Assembly: GCA_003254905.1 (NCBI GenBank)
Contig: QANU01034502.1
Location: 1-64,000, forward strand
Reading direction: 5' to 3'
From: Nissolia schottii
Lineage: Eukaryota; Streptophyta; Magnoliopsida; Fabales; Fabaceae
Length of the DNA: 64,000 nt
The notes below the pieces were generated by a model, which saw only the letters and a list, made by a program, of their open reading frames with translations, did no database searches and was not told the DNA's origin. Positions 1 through 11,425 of the stretch are shown here, in pieces; the first letter of the stretch is position 1, and every line of letters begins with the position of its first letter. Made by a program: the position numbers and the translations under genes.

Positions 1-2845
1 TTCGAAAAATTTTGCATTAATTCATCTTGACATTTGGTGATCTTTCTCAAAATTCTCAATTCGTAGCCACCGTTATTTGTTAACAATTGTGGATAATTTT
101 AGCAGTTATACATTGACTATTTTGTTAAAATCAAAGACAACCGAAGTTCAAGTCCAAGTGCAAAATTTTGTAAAACTAGTTGAAAACCAATTTGGCATAA
201 CAAATAAATGTATGAGTTCTAATAATGGAGCCAAATTTTTTAAAGAGATTTATACACTGCCAAAGGCATTCAACATCAACGTAGTTGTGTTGAGACTCCC
301 CAACAAAATGGGCAAGTTGAAAGAAAACATCAACATATTTTGAATGTAGCTTGAGCACTAATGTTCCAATCTCACATTCCCAAAAAAAATTGGTTATATG
401 GCATTAATCATTCATTTTTTCTGATTAATAGAGTTCCCTCACCTATTCTTAAAAATAAATCCATTTTGAACTTTTAGTATGAACAAAAACCAAAATTTGA
501 AATGATAAAAGTTGTTGGGTGTCTTTGTTATGCCTCAACACAAGCATCACACCGAAACAAATTTGACCCACACTCTCGGCGGGGTGCGTTTTTAGGATTT
601 CAGTTTGCAATGGAAGGGTATATCATTTTAGACCTTCACACAAGAGAAACTTTTATTTCTAGACATGTTTTTTATGGAATGCATTTTCCATTCCTCACTC
701 AGTCACAACCATCATCTATCCCCTGATCTCACCTAACTAGTATAGGTCCAACTCATCTCCATATAGATTCTTCTCCTTTCACATACACCCAACCGGTGTC
801 CACTAGCCCACAACCCCACATTCCTAACAACCCACAAGACACGTCCCCTAGCCCAAACACACATTTGCAAATTGCAACCCATAACACCACCATCCACAAC
901 CCATTCCCCACCCGACTCCATTTCTTCATCGTCGTCCCCATCTTCTTCTTCTTCAACCTCTAATACAACCCTAGGTCCCACATCCAACCAACCATACGAT
1001 GCACCACATGCACCATCAAGCCTCCTCATCACCTTGCTGATTATTATTGCAACACCTCATTTGCTTTGCCAAATCAATCCTCTTCACAGAGTGCACATCC
1101 TCTACACAAGGTCCTTAATTATTATCATATCTCTACCTCAAATCAACAATACTTGATATCTGTGTTCGCTAAGTATGAGCCCGCCAGTTTTAAGGAATCT
1201 AGCACCCATCAATTCTGGCAAGAGGTCATGCAATCGGAGGTTGTGGCATTGGAACTGTTGAACACATCAATTACAAATGGGTCTACAAAATCAAGAGGAA
1301 GCTTGATGGATCTGTTGAGCAGCACAAAGCGTGCTTAGTTGCAAAAGGTTATGCCCAAATAGACGGTATCAATTATTTTGAGACTTTCTCGCCTGTCGTC
1401 AAAATTTATACTATTCGGGTCATCCTTGCTCTTGCTACAGTGAACCACTGGCACATTCAAGAATTAGATGTCAATAATGCCTTCTTCCATGGCGATTTCA
1501 AGGAAGACGTCTATCTGACCATCCCTCCTGGTGTCCAGTGTTCTCAACCCAGTCAATGTTGCAAGCTATTGAAGTCACTTCATGGCCTAAACAGACAAAT
1601 CGAAAGTGGTATGAATGCTTATCTATTTTGTCTCATGGTTATCTACAAGCTTACTCTGATCATAGTCTCTTTATCAAATCTGTTCGCTCTAATTTTACTT
1701 CTTTATTAGTTTATCTTGATGATATTGTGCTCCTTGAAAATTGTATTGAAGAAATCTCAAGCATCAAACAGACCCTTCATTCCACCTTTTGCATAAAAGA
1801 TCTTGGTAGTCTAAAGTATTTTCTTGGGTTAGAAGTTTCTCATTCCACACACGGTATCTCTATCTGATCTGTCTGAGAAAATATCGCTCGACGTCTTACA
1901 AGATTTTGGTCTCTTGGATTCCAAGTCCTTCCCCAACCCCATGGATTGATCACTGTCTTTATCAAGATTCGGGCCACCTCTTGTTGATTCTTTCTTATAC
2001 TGGTGATTGGTTGGTCACCTGTTATACTTCACTCATACACATCTTGATATTGCTTATGCAACTCAGCAGCTTAGTCAGTTTATGTCTATCCTAACTGAAG
2101 CCCATTTTAGTTCTGCAAAACAGGTTCTTCGATACTTTAAAGGTTACTCAAACAGGGGCCTCATGTTTCACCAAGAATCTATACCTCAAATTCTTGCTTT
2201 TAGTGATGCTGACTAGGGAAGGTGTCTTGACACTTGGCGATGTGTCACCGGGTATTGTTTCTTCCTAGGATGATCTCTTATTTCATGGAAAACGAAGAAA
2301 CAACCAATTGTTTCTGTTTCATCCGTCAAACCTGAATACAGAGCACTTGCTTCAACTACTTGTGAGCTCCAATGGCTCACATATTTCTTGCAAGACCTGA
2401 AAATCAATTGTTCTGGCCCTGTTATCCTCTATTGTGATAGCCAAAGTGCACTTCAAATTGTAGTCAATCTCGTTCATTATGAACACACGAGGCACTTGGA
2501 TATTGACTACCACATCGTGTGAGAGAAGACTCTCAAGTTGGCTTAATGAAATTGCTCCTCATTTCTTCACAGAACTAGTTAGCTGATATATTTACCTACC
2601 ACGGCACTCTTACCTCAACCTTTTCACACCCTTCTTTCCAAGCTGAGTTAGTAAACATTTACCTACATCCAACTTGTGGGTGTGGGGGGCGGGGTTATTA
2701 GAGAAAGGAGCCCAAGCCCAAAACAATGAAACATAAATGTAGCCCAACAAGCCACATGTAAACAACATATAATTGAGCTCAAAACAATTTTTTGGTCCAT
2801 ATGGCTGAGACTCCTTTCTCTAATCTTCTCCACCTATACAAGTAG
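1..2845 (+). mobile_element. Decayed Ty1/copia retrotransposon, copy 1 (integrase to 3' LTR), cut by the window edge
   Basis: Broken reading frames read in the copia order integrase, reverse transcriptase, RNase H. The integrase core lies about 77-350 (VDNFSSYT, ENQFGIT, NNGAKFF). An RT-like region runs about 1150-1870, with KWVYKIKRKLDGS, ELDVNNAFFHGD and a YLDD box near 1710-1725. RNase H is about 2010-2560 (DAD, VTGYCFFLG, YCDSQSALQIV). Stops and frameshifts occur in every domain, so it is not coding. A purine-rich tract (near 2675-2693) precedes a truncated 3' LTR. The same sequence in better context lies at 12564-15655, so position 1 falls inside the integrase. Being part of the 1-4227 duplication, it must have inserted before that duplication. 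Confidence 0.9.
2694..2845 (+). repeat. Truncated 3' LTR of copia copy 1
   Basis: It begins TTATTAGAGAAAGGAGCCC and matches the start of the 5' LTR at about 9104 and the 3' LTR at about 15488. Similarity to the 5' LTR stops after roughly 150 bp, at the same point as in copy 2 (ACCTATACAAG). The truncation therefore predates the segmental duplication. Confidence 0.7.
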
Positions 2846-3647
2846 GTGGTTTCTCACCTAACCTATGGGGTAAATACCCCATGTTACATAATTTATCCAT
2901 TTTTGATAATTTTTACAATTAAATTCATTAAATTTTGTTATTATTTCATGTTCTATATTATCGTAATAATCTTTTTATTAGTCAAATTACCGAAAGAACC
3001 AACTTATAGAAGAGGTTTAGAGATTTGTGGATCATATGAGCTTACGATGCATCTCTCTACAAATATTGTATTAAAAAATATTGATTTATCACATTAGATC
3101 ATATAACCCATTAATATGTCATATTAGATCATAAAAGTTTTGATGCCCAATCCAAAGGGTACTTTTAACATGTTTGAGTGACATATCATGATGAATCATA
3201 TTGCGTTGCACAGCCCTCTCAGCAAGTGCTATCGGTTGTGGCCTAAACAAGAGAATAGCAAGATATAAGCAGCATGGTGGAGCAAAGAGGAATCAAGGAA
3301 AATTTGGTATAACGTAGACTCCTTCTCATCTCTCTGCTTCTCTCAGTTCTCATCACCCTTTCTAGTCTATTGAAACCAATTCCCTGACTCATTGCAGGTA
3401 TGAGCATGGAATCGATGGTTCAATGGAATTCCTACTTTCCCATGTATTGAACTCCATACCTGTTGGTCATTAATTCTATTGAGATATATGTTTCTGTGTT
3501 TGATCATTCTGGATTTTTATCTTGTTACAAAGTGTAGGCAGTAAATAAATACATCCAAGTATATACCTTATAAGTATCGTATGTGAATTAAGACAATGTT
3601 CAAAACATAATATCCGATCCAATTACCATATAATTGACACTATAGTC

Positions 3648-4004
3648 TCAAATCAGATTATACAAAAAAATGAAGAGTAAAACTAAGAGCAATGTTCCAA
3701 AACCGAATTCAAATCCATCATAATCATGGCTTGAGATGCTGACAGCTTGACGGTTTATACCATAAGATGACTTGCCAACAAAGGGAAAAGAATATGGGAA
3801 GTAAATAAACATGGATACTAAAAGAACAAGAAGCACCAGCACAAGAACTAAAAGACTTTTCTCAGCTTCCGATATAAATTGAAACCAAGATAAGAACATG
3901 TCTAACAAAGACAGCACACTAGACCAGTAAATTACCAATCCCAAACCCAGCACAAGTAGAGAAGGCGGCAAGGGTGATGGCGCCCTTTCCATGTTATAAT
4001 TCAT
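3648..4004 (-). CDS. Small hydrophobic membrane protein (118 aa), unrecognised family, copy 1
   Basis: An uninterrupted single-exon frame of 118 codons. I do not recognise the family. Three hydrophobic stretches look like membrane spans: about residues 15-34 (LLVLGLGLVIYWSSVL), 50-70 (SLLVLVLVLLVLLVSMFIYF) and 98-117 (FGTLLLVLLFIFLYNLI, very C-terminal). A short polar segment with SSHDYDGFEFG lies between spans 2 and 3. The start at 4004 gives MNYNMERAPSP; an in-frame Met at residue 5 is an alternative start. The copy at 16475-16831 differs at only two residues (A8G, P13L) and has no break, whereas the adjacent copia copies carry stops and indels. That contrast supports, but does not prove, that it is a real gene. 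It lies head-to-head with the region upstream of the NLR. Confidence 0.6.
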   Translation of the reverse strand: MNYNMERAPSPLPPSLLVLGLGLVIYWSSVLSLLDMFLSWFQFISEAEKSLLVLVLVLLVLLVSMFIYFPYSFPFVGKSSYGINRQAVSISSHDYDGFEFGFGTLLLVLLFIFLYNLI

Positions 4005-4101
4005 GATTGATTTTTTTTTGGTTACAATTAATGTTGAAAGAAGAAATTTGATTTATAAAGAGAATTCCATTGTGAGGGTGTGTTTGATTGTTGAAGAAAG
4101 G

Positions 4102-4142
4102 ATGGTGGCTCAACGGTTGAACTATCGCAACGACCCATACAG
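4102..4142 (+). other. Possible short first exon (ATG...CAG|GTAATA), kept in both duplicate copies
   Basis: ATG at 4102 opens 13 codons plus 2 nt (MVAQRLNYRNDPY...) ending at ACAG|GTAATA. About 60 nt later (4186-4204) comes a pyrimidine-rich TTTTTATCTTTCTTCTGTAG that looks like an acceptor. The arrangement is unchanged at 16929-16969. It lies divergent to the small membrane-protein gene. No downstream coding exon is evident because homology between the copies ends 23 bp after the acceptor, so this may be a gene remnant or chance. Confidence 0.25.
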
Positions 4143-4227
4143 GTAATACCATTATTTAATTGCTATTAATTTTAAGGGTCATTGTTTTTATCTTTCTTCT
4201 GTAGAAAATTTGATTTTAAATTAAAAT

Positions 4228-4815
4228 TCATCAATACGAAACTTATAGAAGAGGTTTATATTCAAAATGTTTATTCACAATAATTAAAAATATTTGTGTA
4301 AAGCATTTTAAATGTTTGTGCATTATAGTTAAAAATATGTGTGTACAGTAACTATGAATAAGTAAGTGCACATAAACTAATCATACAAAATTATTGATTA
4401 GTAGTATGGTGACATTGTAATGTGTACATCAATCATTTCTCGTGTTTTAATTAATTTATCTGGCTATACTTTAATATCAAGTATTTTTTTTTTTAAACCA
4501 GTGAGGTAATTGGAGCACACACTACATGATAAAAAAAAAAAAAAGAAGACAGAATTAATAACTCTGCTATTAGGCACAGGTCACAATATTAATTGACGAA
4601 CACAATTCTTGTCGGTGAGAAAGAAACGCACAGTATTTTAAAAAGCGAAAGCAACCCATGTGTGAAGACTTAGACAATGGTGTCGGCCAATGGCATCAAA
4701 ACCTTTTAGATATTTTGGCGAAGTGGGAAGACTGGGCATAATCATTGTCTTCCCTGTAATTGTGTTTTGACCTTTCCATTTCTCTCTATCTCTCTGTCTT
4801 TGTTTTACCTGAGCC
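4228..4815 (+). promoter_or_regulatory. Intergenic region and presumed promoter of the first NLR
   Basis: AT-rich DNA with no gene. The last ~160 bp (from about 4655) resemble the DNA just upstream of the NLR at 20637 (GTGTGAAGACTT, GGCATAATCA, then pyrimidine-rich CTCTCTGTCTTTG before GAGCCATGG). That homologous piece is the best candidate for the core promoter and 5' leader. No convincing TATA box was fixed. Confidence 0.4.
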
Positions 4816-7392
4816 ATGGCTGAATCAATCCTTTTCGGCGTCGCAGAGTCACTGATATCAAAGATTGCTTCTCGGGCATATGAAGAAGCTTCTCGGGTCA
4901 TTGGTGTATACGCCGACCTGGAAGAGTTCAAACAGACTCTGTCATACGTCAAGGCTGTGCTGTTGGACGCTGAGCAGAAGCAGGAGCACAACCACGAGCT
5001 GCGTCAATGGCTGAAGCGTATCAAACATGTCTTCTCTGATGCTGAGAACGTGCTTGACGATGTTGAGTACGAAGCTTTACGCAAGCAAGTTTCCAAAGCT
5101 TATGGCACCGCCAAAACCAAGGTAGGTCGCTTCTTCTCGAGCTCTAATCCACTTGTTTTCCGATCTAAGATGGCTCAGAAAATTAAAGAAATCAATAAGA
5201 GACTAGACAGAGTTGCAGCTGATAGGGATAAGTTTGGTCTTGAAAGAGTTGATGTTGATAGGCGAGTTGTGCACAGGAGGGAGTTGACTTACTCTCATGT
5301 TGTTGAGTCAGACGTGATAGGGAGGGAACATGATAAAGAAAAGATCTTACAACTCTTGATGCAAGACGGTGATGATAAAAGAATCCCTGTTATTCCCATT
5401 GTGGGAATTGGAGGTTTAGGGAAGACCACGCTTGCTAAGTTTGTGTTCAATGATGAAAGCATAACAGAGTCTTTTCCAATGAAAATGTGGGTCTGTGTTT
5501 CTGATGACTTTGACGTTAGGCAACTGATTATTAAAATCATCAATTGTGCTGACGAGTTTGTTTCTACTGATGCTCGTGTGGGTCAACTAAACTTAAAAGA
5601 ATTAGACATGGAGCAACTAACAAGTCATCTAACGAACAGAATCGCTGGTCAAAAGTTCCTTCTCGTCTTGGACGATGTATGGAATGAGGATCGTGTTAAA
5701 TGGGTTGAGTTGAGAGATCTAATACAAGTGGATGCTCAACGAAGTAAAGTCTTAGTGACAACACGTAGTTATACCATTGCTTCCATGATGGGAACCACTC
5801 CCTCACACATTTTAGAAGGCCTTTCTTTGGAGGATTCCTTGTCTCTGTTTGTTAAATGGGCTTTCAAAGATGAAGAAGAAAAGGATAAGCATCCAGATTT
5901 GGTAATGATTGGAGGAGAAATTGTGAAAAAATGCGGTGGGGTTCCTCTCGCTGTAAGGACGCTGGGAAGTTTACTATTTTCAAAATTTGAGATAGATGAG
6001 TGGGAATTTGTGAGAAACAATGAGATATGGAATTTGCCGCAAAAGAAAGATGACATTTTACCTGCTTTAAAATTAAGCTATGATCAAATGCCAGCCCACT
6101 TGAGGCAATGTTTTGCCACGTTCTCGCTTTTCCCAAAGGATCATGCATTTGTTAGTTATCAATTGGCTTCTCTCTGGGGAGCACTAGGTCTCCTTCCAAA
6201 ACCAAGCAAAAACAAGACTTTAGAAGATGTTGCCAATCAATATTTGTATGAATTAATGTCTAGATCTTTCCTTCAAGATTTTATCGACTTTGGCACGTAT
6301 TGTTGGTTTAGAATGCACGATTTAGTGCATGATCTTTCACTTTATGTTGCAAAAGATGAGTGCCAATTGATTAATTCAGACATTCAAGATATACCTGAGC
6401 CTATTCAGCATATATCTTTCGTTGAAAATAAAATGCTTGGCAAATCATCCACCCCAAAATTAGCAGGTGTGAAAACTATATTGTTTCCTATTGAAGGAAT
6501 GGGAGCCAACAACGAAGCTCTAATGAATACATGGGTGTCAATGTACAAATACTTGCGGATTTTGGATTTAAGTGATTCTACATGTGAGACACTGCCTAAG
6601 TCCATTGGTAAGTTGAAACATTTAAGATGTCTCAATCTTCAAAACAATAAAAAAATAAAGAGACTCCCTGATTCTATTTGCAAGCTCCATAATTTGCTAT
6701 TCTTGATTCTTGGTGGGTGTACGGAGCTTGAAACATTGCCTAGAGGATTGAGAGAACTGATCAATCTGCGACAATTCGAGATAACTACGAAACAACATGT
6801 TTTGCTTGAGAACGAGATTGCAAGCTTAAGTTCTCTTCATAGTCTGGGCATCTCGTATTGCGACAATATAGAGTCTTTGTTCTTTGGAATAAAACTAGCT
6901 GCTCTTAAAACATTGAGCGTTGAAGGTTGTAGCTGTTTGAAGATTTTGCCACTTGATTTCGAGCATTTTCCTCAATTAGAGAGCTTGTTTGTTGAAAACT
7001 GTGACAAGTTGGAATTTTCAGAGGGTCGTGATGACCGAAACACCCCTTTGAGGTTACGATTTATAATCCTTCACTCTTTGCCACAGTTGGTAACCTTGCC
7101 TCATTGGTTTGAAGCATCTGCAAACACAATACAGTCCTTGATTATTATAGATTGCTACCAACTAGAGGCGCTTCCTGAGTGGTTGTCGACTCTGAGTTTC
7201 TTGAAAACATTTTCCATAACAAATTGTCCAAAGTTAATGTCTCTCCCAAATGACATCCATCGCCTCTCTTCCCTTGAATATTTGACAATTAACGGTTGTC
7301 CAGAATTATGTAGAAAATATCAGCCTCAAGTTGGAGAGTATTGGTCCAAGATATCTCACATTAAGCATGTAAGAATCGGTGAATCAGAATAG
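4816..7392 (+). CDS. CC-NB-LRR disease-resistance protein (RGA-like), NLR-A, 858 aa
   Basis: An intronless intracellular immune receptor of the coiled-coil NLR class, predicted to sense pathogen effectors and switch between ADP- and ATP-bound states. Rx-type CC domain about 1-150, with an EDVID-like stretch (DAENVLDDVEYE, 75-86). NB-ARC motifs: P-loop GIGGLGKTT 197-205, kinase-2 LLVLDDVW 282-289, RNBS-B KVLVTTRS 311-318, GLPL-type CGGVPLAV 373-380, RNBS-D CFATFSLFP 432-440, and MHD at 500-502. The rest is irregular leucine-rich repeats, starting near LRILDLSDST and ending about 840. All catalytic motifs are intact. The start is in GAGCCATGG context and the CC domain begins at once. About 88% identical to NLR-C by hand alignment. 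The length is on the short side for the class because of a short LRR. Confidence 0.95.
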   Translation: MAESILFGVAESLISKIASRAYEEASRVIGVYADLEEFKQTLSYVKAVLLDAEQKQEHNHELRQWLKRIKHVFSDAENVLDDVEYEALRKQVSKAYGTAKTKVGRFFSSSNPLVFRSKMAQKIKEINKRLDRVAADRDKFGLERVDVDRRVVHRRELTYSHVVESDVIGREHDKEKILQLLMQDGDDKRIPVIPIVGIGGLGKTTLAKFVFNDESITESFPMKMWVCVSDDFDVRQLIIKIINCADEFVSTDARVGQLNLKELDMEQLTSHLTNRIAGQKFLLVLDDVWNEDRVKWVELRDLIQVDAQRSKVLVTTRSYTIASMMGTTPSHILEGLSLEDSLSLFVKWAFKDEEEKDKHPDLVMIGGEIVKKCGGVPLAVRTLGSLLFSKFEIDEWEFVRNNEIWNLPQKKDDILPALKLSYDQMPAHLRQCFATFSLFPKDHAFVSYQLASLWGALGLLPKPSKNKTLEDVANQYLYELMSRSFLQDFIDFGTYCWFRMHDLVHDLSLYVAKDECQLINSDIQDIPEPIQHISFVENKMLGKSSTPKLAGVKTILFPIEGMGANNEALMNTWVSMYKYLRILDLSDSTCETLPKSIGKLKHLRCLNLQNNKKIKRLPDSICKLHNLLFLILGGCTELETLPRGLRELINLRQFEITTKQHVLLENEIASLSSLHSLGISYCDNIESLFFGIKLAALKTLSVEGCSCLKILPLDFEHFPQLESLFVENCDKLEFSEGRDDRNTPLRLRFIILHSLPQLVTLPHWFEASANTIQSLIIIDCYQLEALPEWLSTLSFLKTFSITNCPKLMSLPNDIHRLSSLEYLTINGCPELCRKYQPQVGEYWSKISHIKHVRIGESE

Positions 7393-7800
7393 GAAGATTT
7401 TTGGTGGAAGATGTCTTTTTTGCTTTTTTTTCTTTTTTTTATAATGTATATTATTGATTTGTTTTTTGTTCAGAACCTTGTCAATGTGTTTTGAATAATG
7501 TCTTGATGATCATATCCTGGTTTATTGGAAACTGAAGTTTTTTGTTTTGCAAAGAAAGTTAGGTTCTAATTGAGGAAGGTATTATTTGAATTTAGTTTGC
7601 TAGTTTTTGATATTGTGCAAACTTCTCTTTTATTTGTATATATATGGACGACATCTTGATGGAAATCAAATTGTAGCCTCAACGATGGACAATGTAAGGG
7701 GAAATTTAGGTTTGTTTGGTATGATGAACAAAGCGTCGACATCAGTTTGTTAGTGTAATATTTCCAACAAAATTTAATTTGGATAGCAATCTACTCTACT
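7393..7800 (+). repeat. Conserved 3' flank/UTR of NLR-A (paralogous to 23226-23625)
   Basis: It starts GAAGATTTTTGGTGGAAGATG after the stop and includes T-rich runs and AATAAT-type stretches. It matches the 3' flank of NLR-C to about CAATCTACTCT. It probably contains the 3' UTR. The match shows the duplicated unit extended at least 400 bp beyond the coding region. Confidence 0.7.
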
Positions 7801-9103
7801 TAGAAAGTAAGGCTCCTCTATTGAGGTTTTGTGTTAGAAGTAAGGGGCTGAAAATTACTGCTGAACATGATGAGTAGGAGATCATTCTTGTACATTTATA
7901 TCATTGAACTAAACTCTGTAATACTGTGATGCTGACTAATTAACTATCTCAAAATTTTTCCAACAAAGGAGACTTGGTAGATTAACAAGTAGTTAATATT
8001 GACAATTGACAAGTAAGTAGTTAAAGTTTGTTTAGTTTCTATTACAGATTTTTATTATATAATATTAAGTCTCTATAAATTAGTACATCAATGTAATTAA
8101 TCAAGGATAGTAATCAAATTCATTCATTCTCTAATACAGCCTATTCATGGTACTCTGGTAGATTTATCTCTTGATCCTCTCCTCTTTTTTTCCACATCTA
8201 GTTGAGATACCTTTGACTAAAAATTACGAAGATGCAAATAGATTTTATTAAAGATTGAAGTTTGGAAGACCTAACTCATTGACCTATTTATCAACCTACT
8301 CACTTTAATAAATGACATTTGACATTTTTAAAGACAAAATAAAGGGAAATAATGTTAAACGCAATTAATTAATAACTAGGTTAATGAGTTAGGTCTTCGA
8401 AACTTTTTTTTCTTTATCAAAATTGTCAATCAACTTGTTTGTATTGATTACTACAAGGTGTTCTTATGGTCCTTCAATGTATAGCGTATGAACTAGTAGA
8501 AAGTTTCCTTCGCACTAGAGTATGAGTGTTTGAATAAAATAATATCTTAGTATATTATAAATTTATTTTGATTATTTTTCAAATGTAGAATATTGTATTC
8601 ATTGTTTAAGAGAATAACAAATATATCAGGGGTTCATAGGACCAAATGCAAACATTAAGTAGAGGGATTTCTAACGTAAATTGAATCAACAAAAGATATG
8701 AAAATGTTTAAGAAGAGACATAAATTAAAGTAAAAATAAACTAACAAAAATGCCTTAAAGTGTCATTCTAGCTAACAAAGTAAGAAAAGTAAAAATTCTA
8801 AATTGTATTTCATTGAAGTAATTAACGGGATCAAGCAACGAAGATCCAAGGTTCCTAAAGGAAATTATAGTTGGACAAGACATGACGGATAATAACTTTA
8901 GGACCACCATCATTAAGTTTTGATTTTATTCCTTGCCTATAAATTGACATAACCTCATGGTACTCAAACGCACAACAACAATGTAATATGCAAAGCATAT
9001 TCAACTTTTCTTTTGTCTGTCCTGTATCCCAATCCATTTCTCCCTCAATGTTGAAAAATAAGAAGGAAGAAAAAAATAGTTAAAGGTAGATAGTACCATC
9101 TTT
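7801..9103. other. Gene-free AT-rich spacer
   Basis: No coding frame of substance. The only structure seen is an inverted-repeat element (8257-8408). This stretch has no counterpart elsewhere in the window and separates the first NLR unit from the second copia element. Confidence 0.6.
8257..8408. mobile_element. Small MITE-like foldback element
   Basis: GAAGTTTGGAAGACCTAACT at 8257 is the near-exact inverse of the end near 8380-8408 (AGTTAGGTCTTCGAAACTTT). The arms are about 29 bp with two mismatches, around a ~95-bp AT-rich core. The size and arms fit a non-autonomous MITE. No clear target-site duplication was fixed. Confidence 0.55.
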
Positions 9104-9515
9104 TATTAGAGCAAGGAGCTCAAGCCCAAAATAATGAAACAGAAATGCAGCCCAACAAACCGCAATGAAAATACACAACATTAGGCTCAAAACAAATTTC
9201 TCGTCCATATGGGTGAGACACCTTTCTCTGACTCATCAACTTGAATAACATTCTCCATATATAAAAATATAGTGACCCGTACATATTCTTGAAATTGTTC
9301 GGAACCTTCATACAATATGTATTCATTCTTAGCTGGAATTGTTACAAATTATATTCACTCGTAGCTGGAATTGTCCTTTTTCTTTTTTCTTTTTGTCTTC
9401 TTCCTATCCTGAGGCATAGCACCTCATTGTATCTATCTATCTATATTTTATATCTTGTTGAATAAAATCATAGCATTTTCTCCAATTTCACTGTTCATAC
9501 ATCACTTTTTCATTT
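9104..9515 (+). repeat. 5' LTR of copia copy 2
   Basis: It begins TTATTAGAGCAAGGAGCTC, and the first ~150 bp match the truncated 3' LTRs at 2694 and 15488. It ends just before the degenerate primer-binding site. A TGTATCTATCTATCTATATT stretch and the AATAAAATCATAG near its end are plausible transcript-end signals. Confidence 0.65.
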
Positions 9516-10289
9516 TCTGATTATAGTATTAGAGCCAAGTTTTAATTTGAACCATGGCTGAAGCTACATCACCATCTTCATCACCAAAGAAATAGTCTCA
9601 TGTCACCTCTCCCAAAACCACACCTCACTCTAATGTCACTCAAAATCCCTCAAGTCCCTTTTATATTCTCCATAATGAAAGTTCCATTGCAGTCATTGTC
9701 ACTTCAGTCCTAACTAGAAACAATTATCACTCATGGTCCAGGTCTTTTAGAATGACTCTCATCTCCAAAAATAAAATGGGTTTTCTCAATGGTACCATTC
9801 TCACACCCAAGTCTACTGATGCTTCTTTTCGTGCCTACGAATGTTGCAACAATCTCATCATTTCTTTGTTGCTAATTCTTTGTCTTAATCTATATCCACA
9901 TCTATTTCGATAACACCTCAGAAATTTGCTATGTTCTGAAGGTGTGTTTCTCACGGAGCGATTTACTAAGAATTGTTGAGTTACAAGAGGAAGTGCATGC
10001 TCTCAAGCAAGGAAACCAGAATGTCACTTGTTATCACAAATATTAAGTCCTTATGTAAATAACTTGAAAATCTATTCCCTTTAGCTCCCTACAAATCTAC
10101 CACCAAAGAACGCCACAAGTAGGATTTCACCATTCATTTCTTGAAGGGCTTGGACGAGCGTTTTGCCCTTGTACGATAACAAGACAACATCGTGTGTTTG
10201 CTATGGTCATTCAGTATGAATGACAACACTTCTCCTTTGTTCTTGATCTAGATGAATTCAAAGTTCTTGCTATTGATAGTTGTAACTAC

Positions 10290-11425
10290 GGATAACAACC
10301 TAAGAGGGGGCGAATTAGGTTTTTCTCAATTCTTTTGTTCTTTGAGTAACTAATGTAACAAATAGAATTTAAACCTTAACGCATGAAATTCAACTAGTAA
10401 ACAACAATAATTAAAACACTAAAATTGTAGTGTAGCGGAAATATAAATTGCTGAAAGTAAAGAGTGTAAGGATGGAGAAAATCACACCAAGAGTTTTATC
10501 CTGGTTCACATTCAAACCACCGAAGGCTACGTCCAGTCCCCTGTTCTGATTCAGGGATTTTCCACTATGTAATCTTGTGTTGTGTACAACCTCACACCCA
10601 AGGCACTTACACTGACAACTACAAGAGAACAAACTCGTTCCCCTGGTTATACAGTGCGTTCATCGAACACTACGAACGCTACGGTGAATAACAGAACCAC
10701 ACCGAACACTATGGTGCCACAACTAATTCACAGTTATTGAAGAAGTAATACAATGACTTTGTCAATCCTAAACTCAGGGTTGGATGTTCCTGAATAGAAA
10801 GCACTTATGATATGATAACTAAGGCTCAAAGGCTTTCTTTTTTAAATTTTGGATTGAAACAACTTTGAAATTTCCTATTGAAATTTTGTCAGAACTTTGT
10901 GAAAATGAAAGTAATAATGTGTTCTGAAGTTGTGTGTTGTGTTTGCACAAATTCTGGACTTATATAGGCATAGGTGACTCTTCATGAAGCATTGCCATGG
11001 CTTTCAAATGCCAAACAACACATTGATTCATGAAAAATCACATATATTCGTGCCAGTAATCAATTATTGAACTGCTGTAGTCGATTACACTAATTAGCCG
11101 TTGCCAACATTCAAATTTTTGAACAGTGTAATCGATTACAGCAAGGCTGAAAGTGATATTAAAGATGTTTTAACCTTAGTTAAGTGTTTCTAATTGATTT
11201 TAACTATGAAAAGCATTTCACTTGTGTTAGTGCAATAACCTATGAGCCTTAAATCATTATACCATAAAAATGCTAACTATTAGACTGTAAGGTAAAACAC
11301 TTAGACAGAAGCTTGAACCTTTAGCGGATTTGACTTGTCCTGTTGAGCTCTTTAGTTCTTCAGATGTGCCTTCATCTTTTTCCTTTCTTTTTATTGATAT
11401 CTCTTGTCTTCATCAAAACCCAGCC
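10290..11425 (+). mobile_element. Nested repeat in copia copy 2, probable solo LTR of another (SIRE-like) copia element
   Basis: This ~1.1-kb block splits the gag region: gag-like codons stop near 10290 and resume near 11425. It contains CCTAAGAGGGGGCGAATTAG, TTTTATCCTGGTTCACATTC and the palindromic GTAATCGATTAC, which I associate from memory with soybean SIRE-type LTRs. It has no coding domain. Exact ends and the 5-bp target duplication could not be fixed by eye. Confidence 0.45.

Larger units (their letters stand above)
1..4227. repeat. Segmental duplication, copy 1 (partner 12564-17055)
   Basis: The sequence from base 1 aligns with 12564 onward, through the copia element, a ~800-bp spacer, a minus-strand small gene (3648-4004) and its upstream region. 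Similarity stops after AAATTAAAATTCAT at 4227/17055. Differences are scattered substitutions, a 24-bp deletion in copy 2 within RNase H, and a ~215-bp insertion in copy 2 near 14756-14972. The spacer 2846-3647 shows no convincing gene of its own. Confidence 0.9.

Noticed and set aside
872..1156. Proline/serine-rich frames between integrase and RT (also 13439-13627)
   Set aside because: This is the low-complexity linker of copia polyproteins, broken in both copies.
4638..4991. Minus-strand 117-codon frame (also 20471-20812)
   Set aside because: It overlaps the NLR start and its conserved leader. It is conserved only because the NLR is duplicated.
9554..10290. Copia gag as an active gene
   Set aside because: It has a stop at about codon 14, further stops and a nested repeat; listed only as part of the decayed element.
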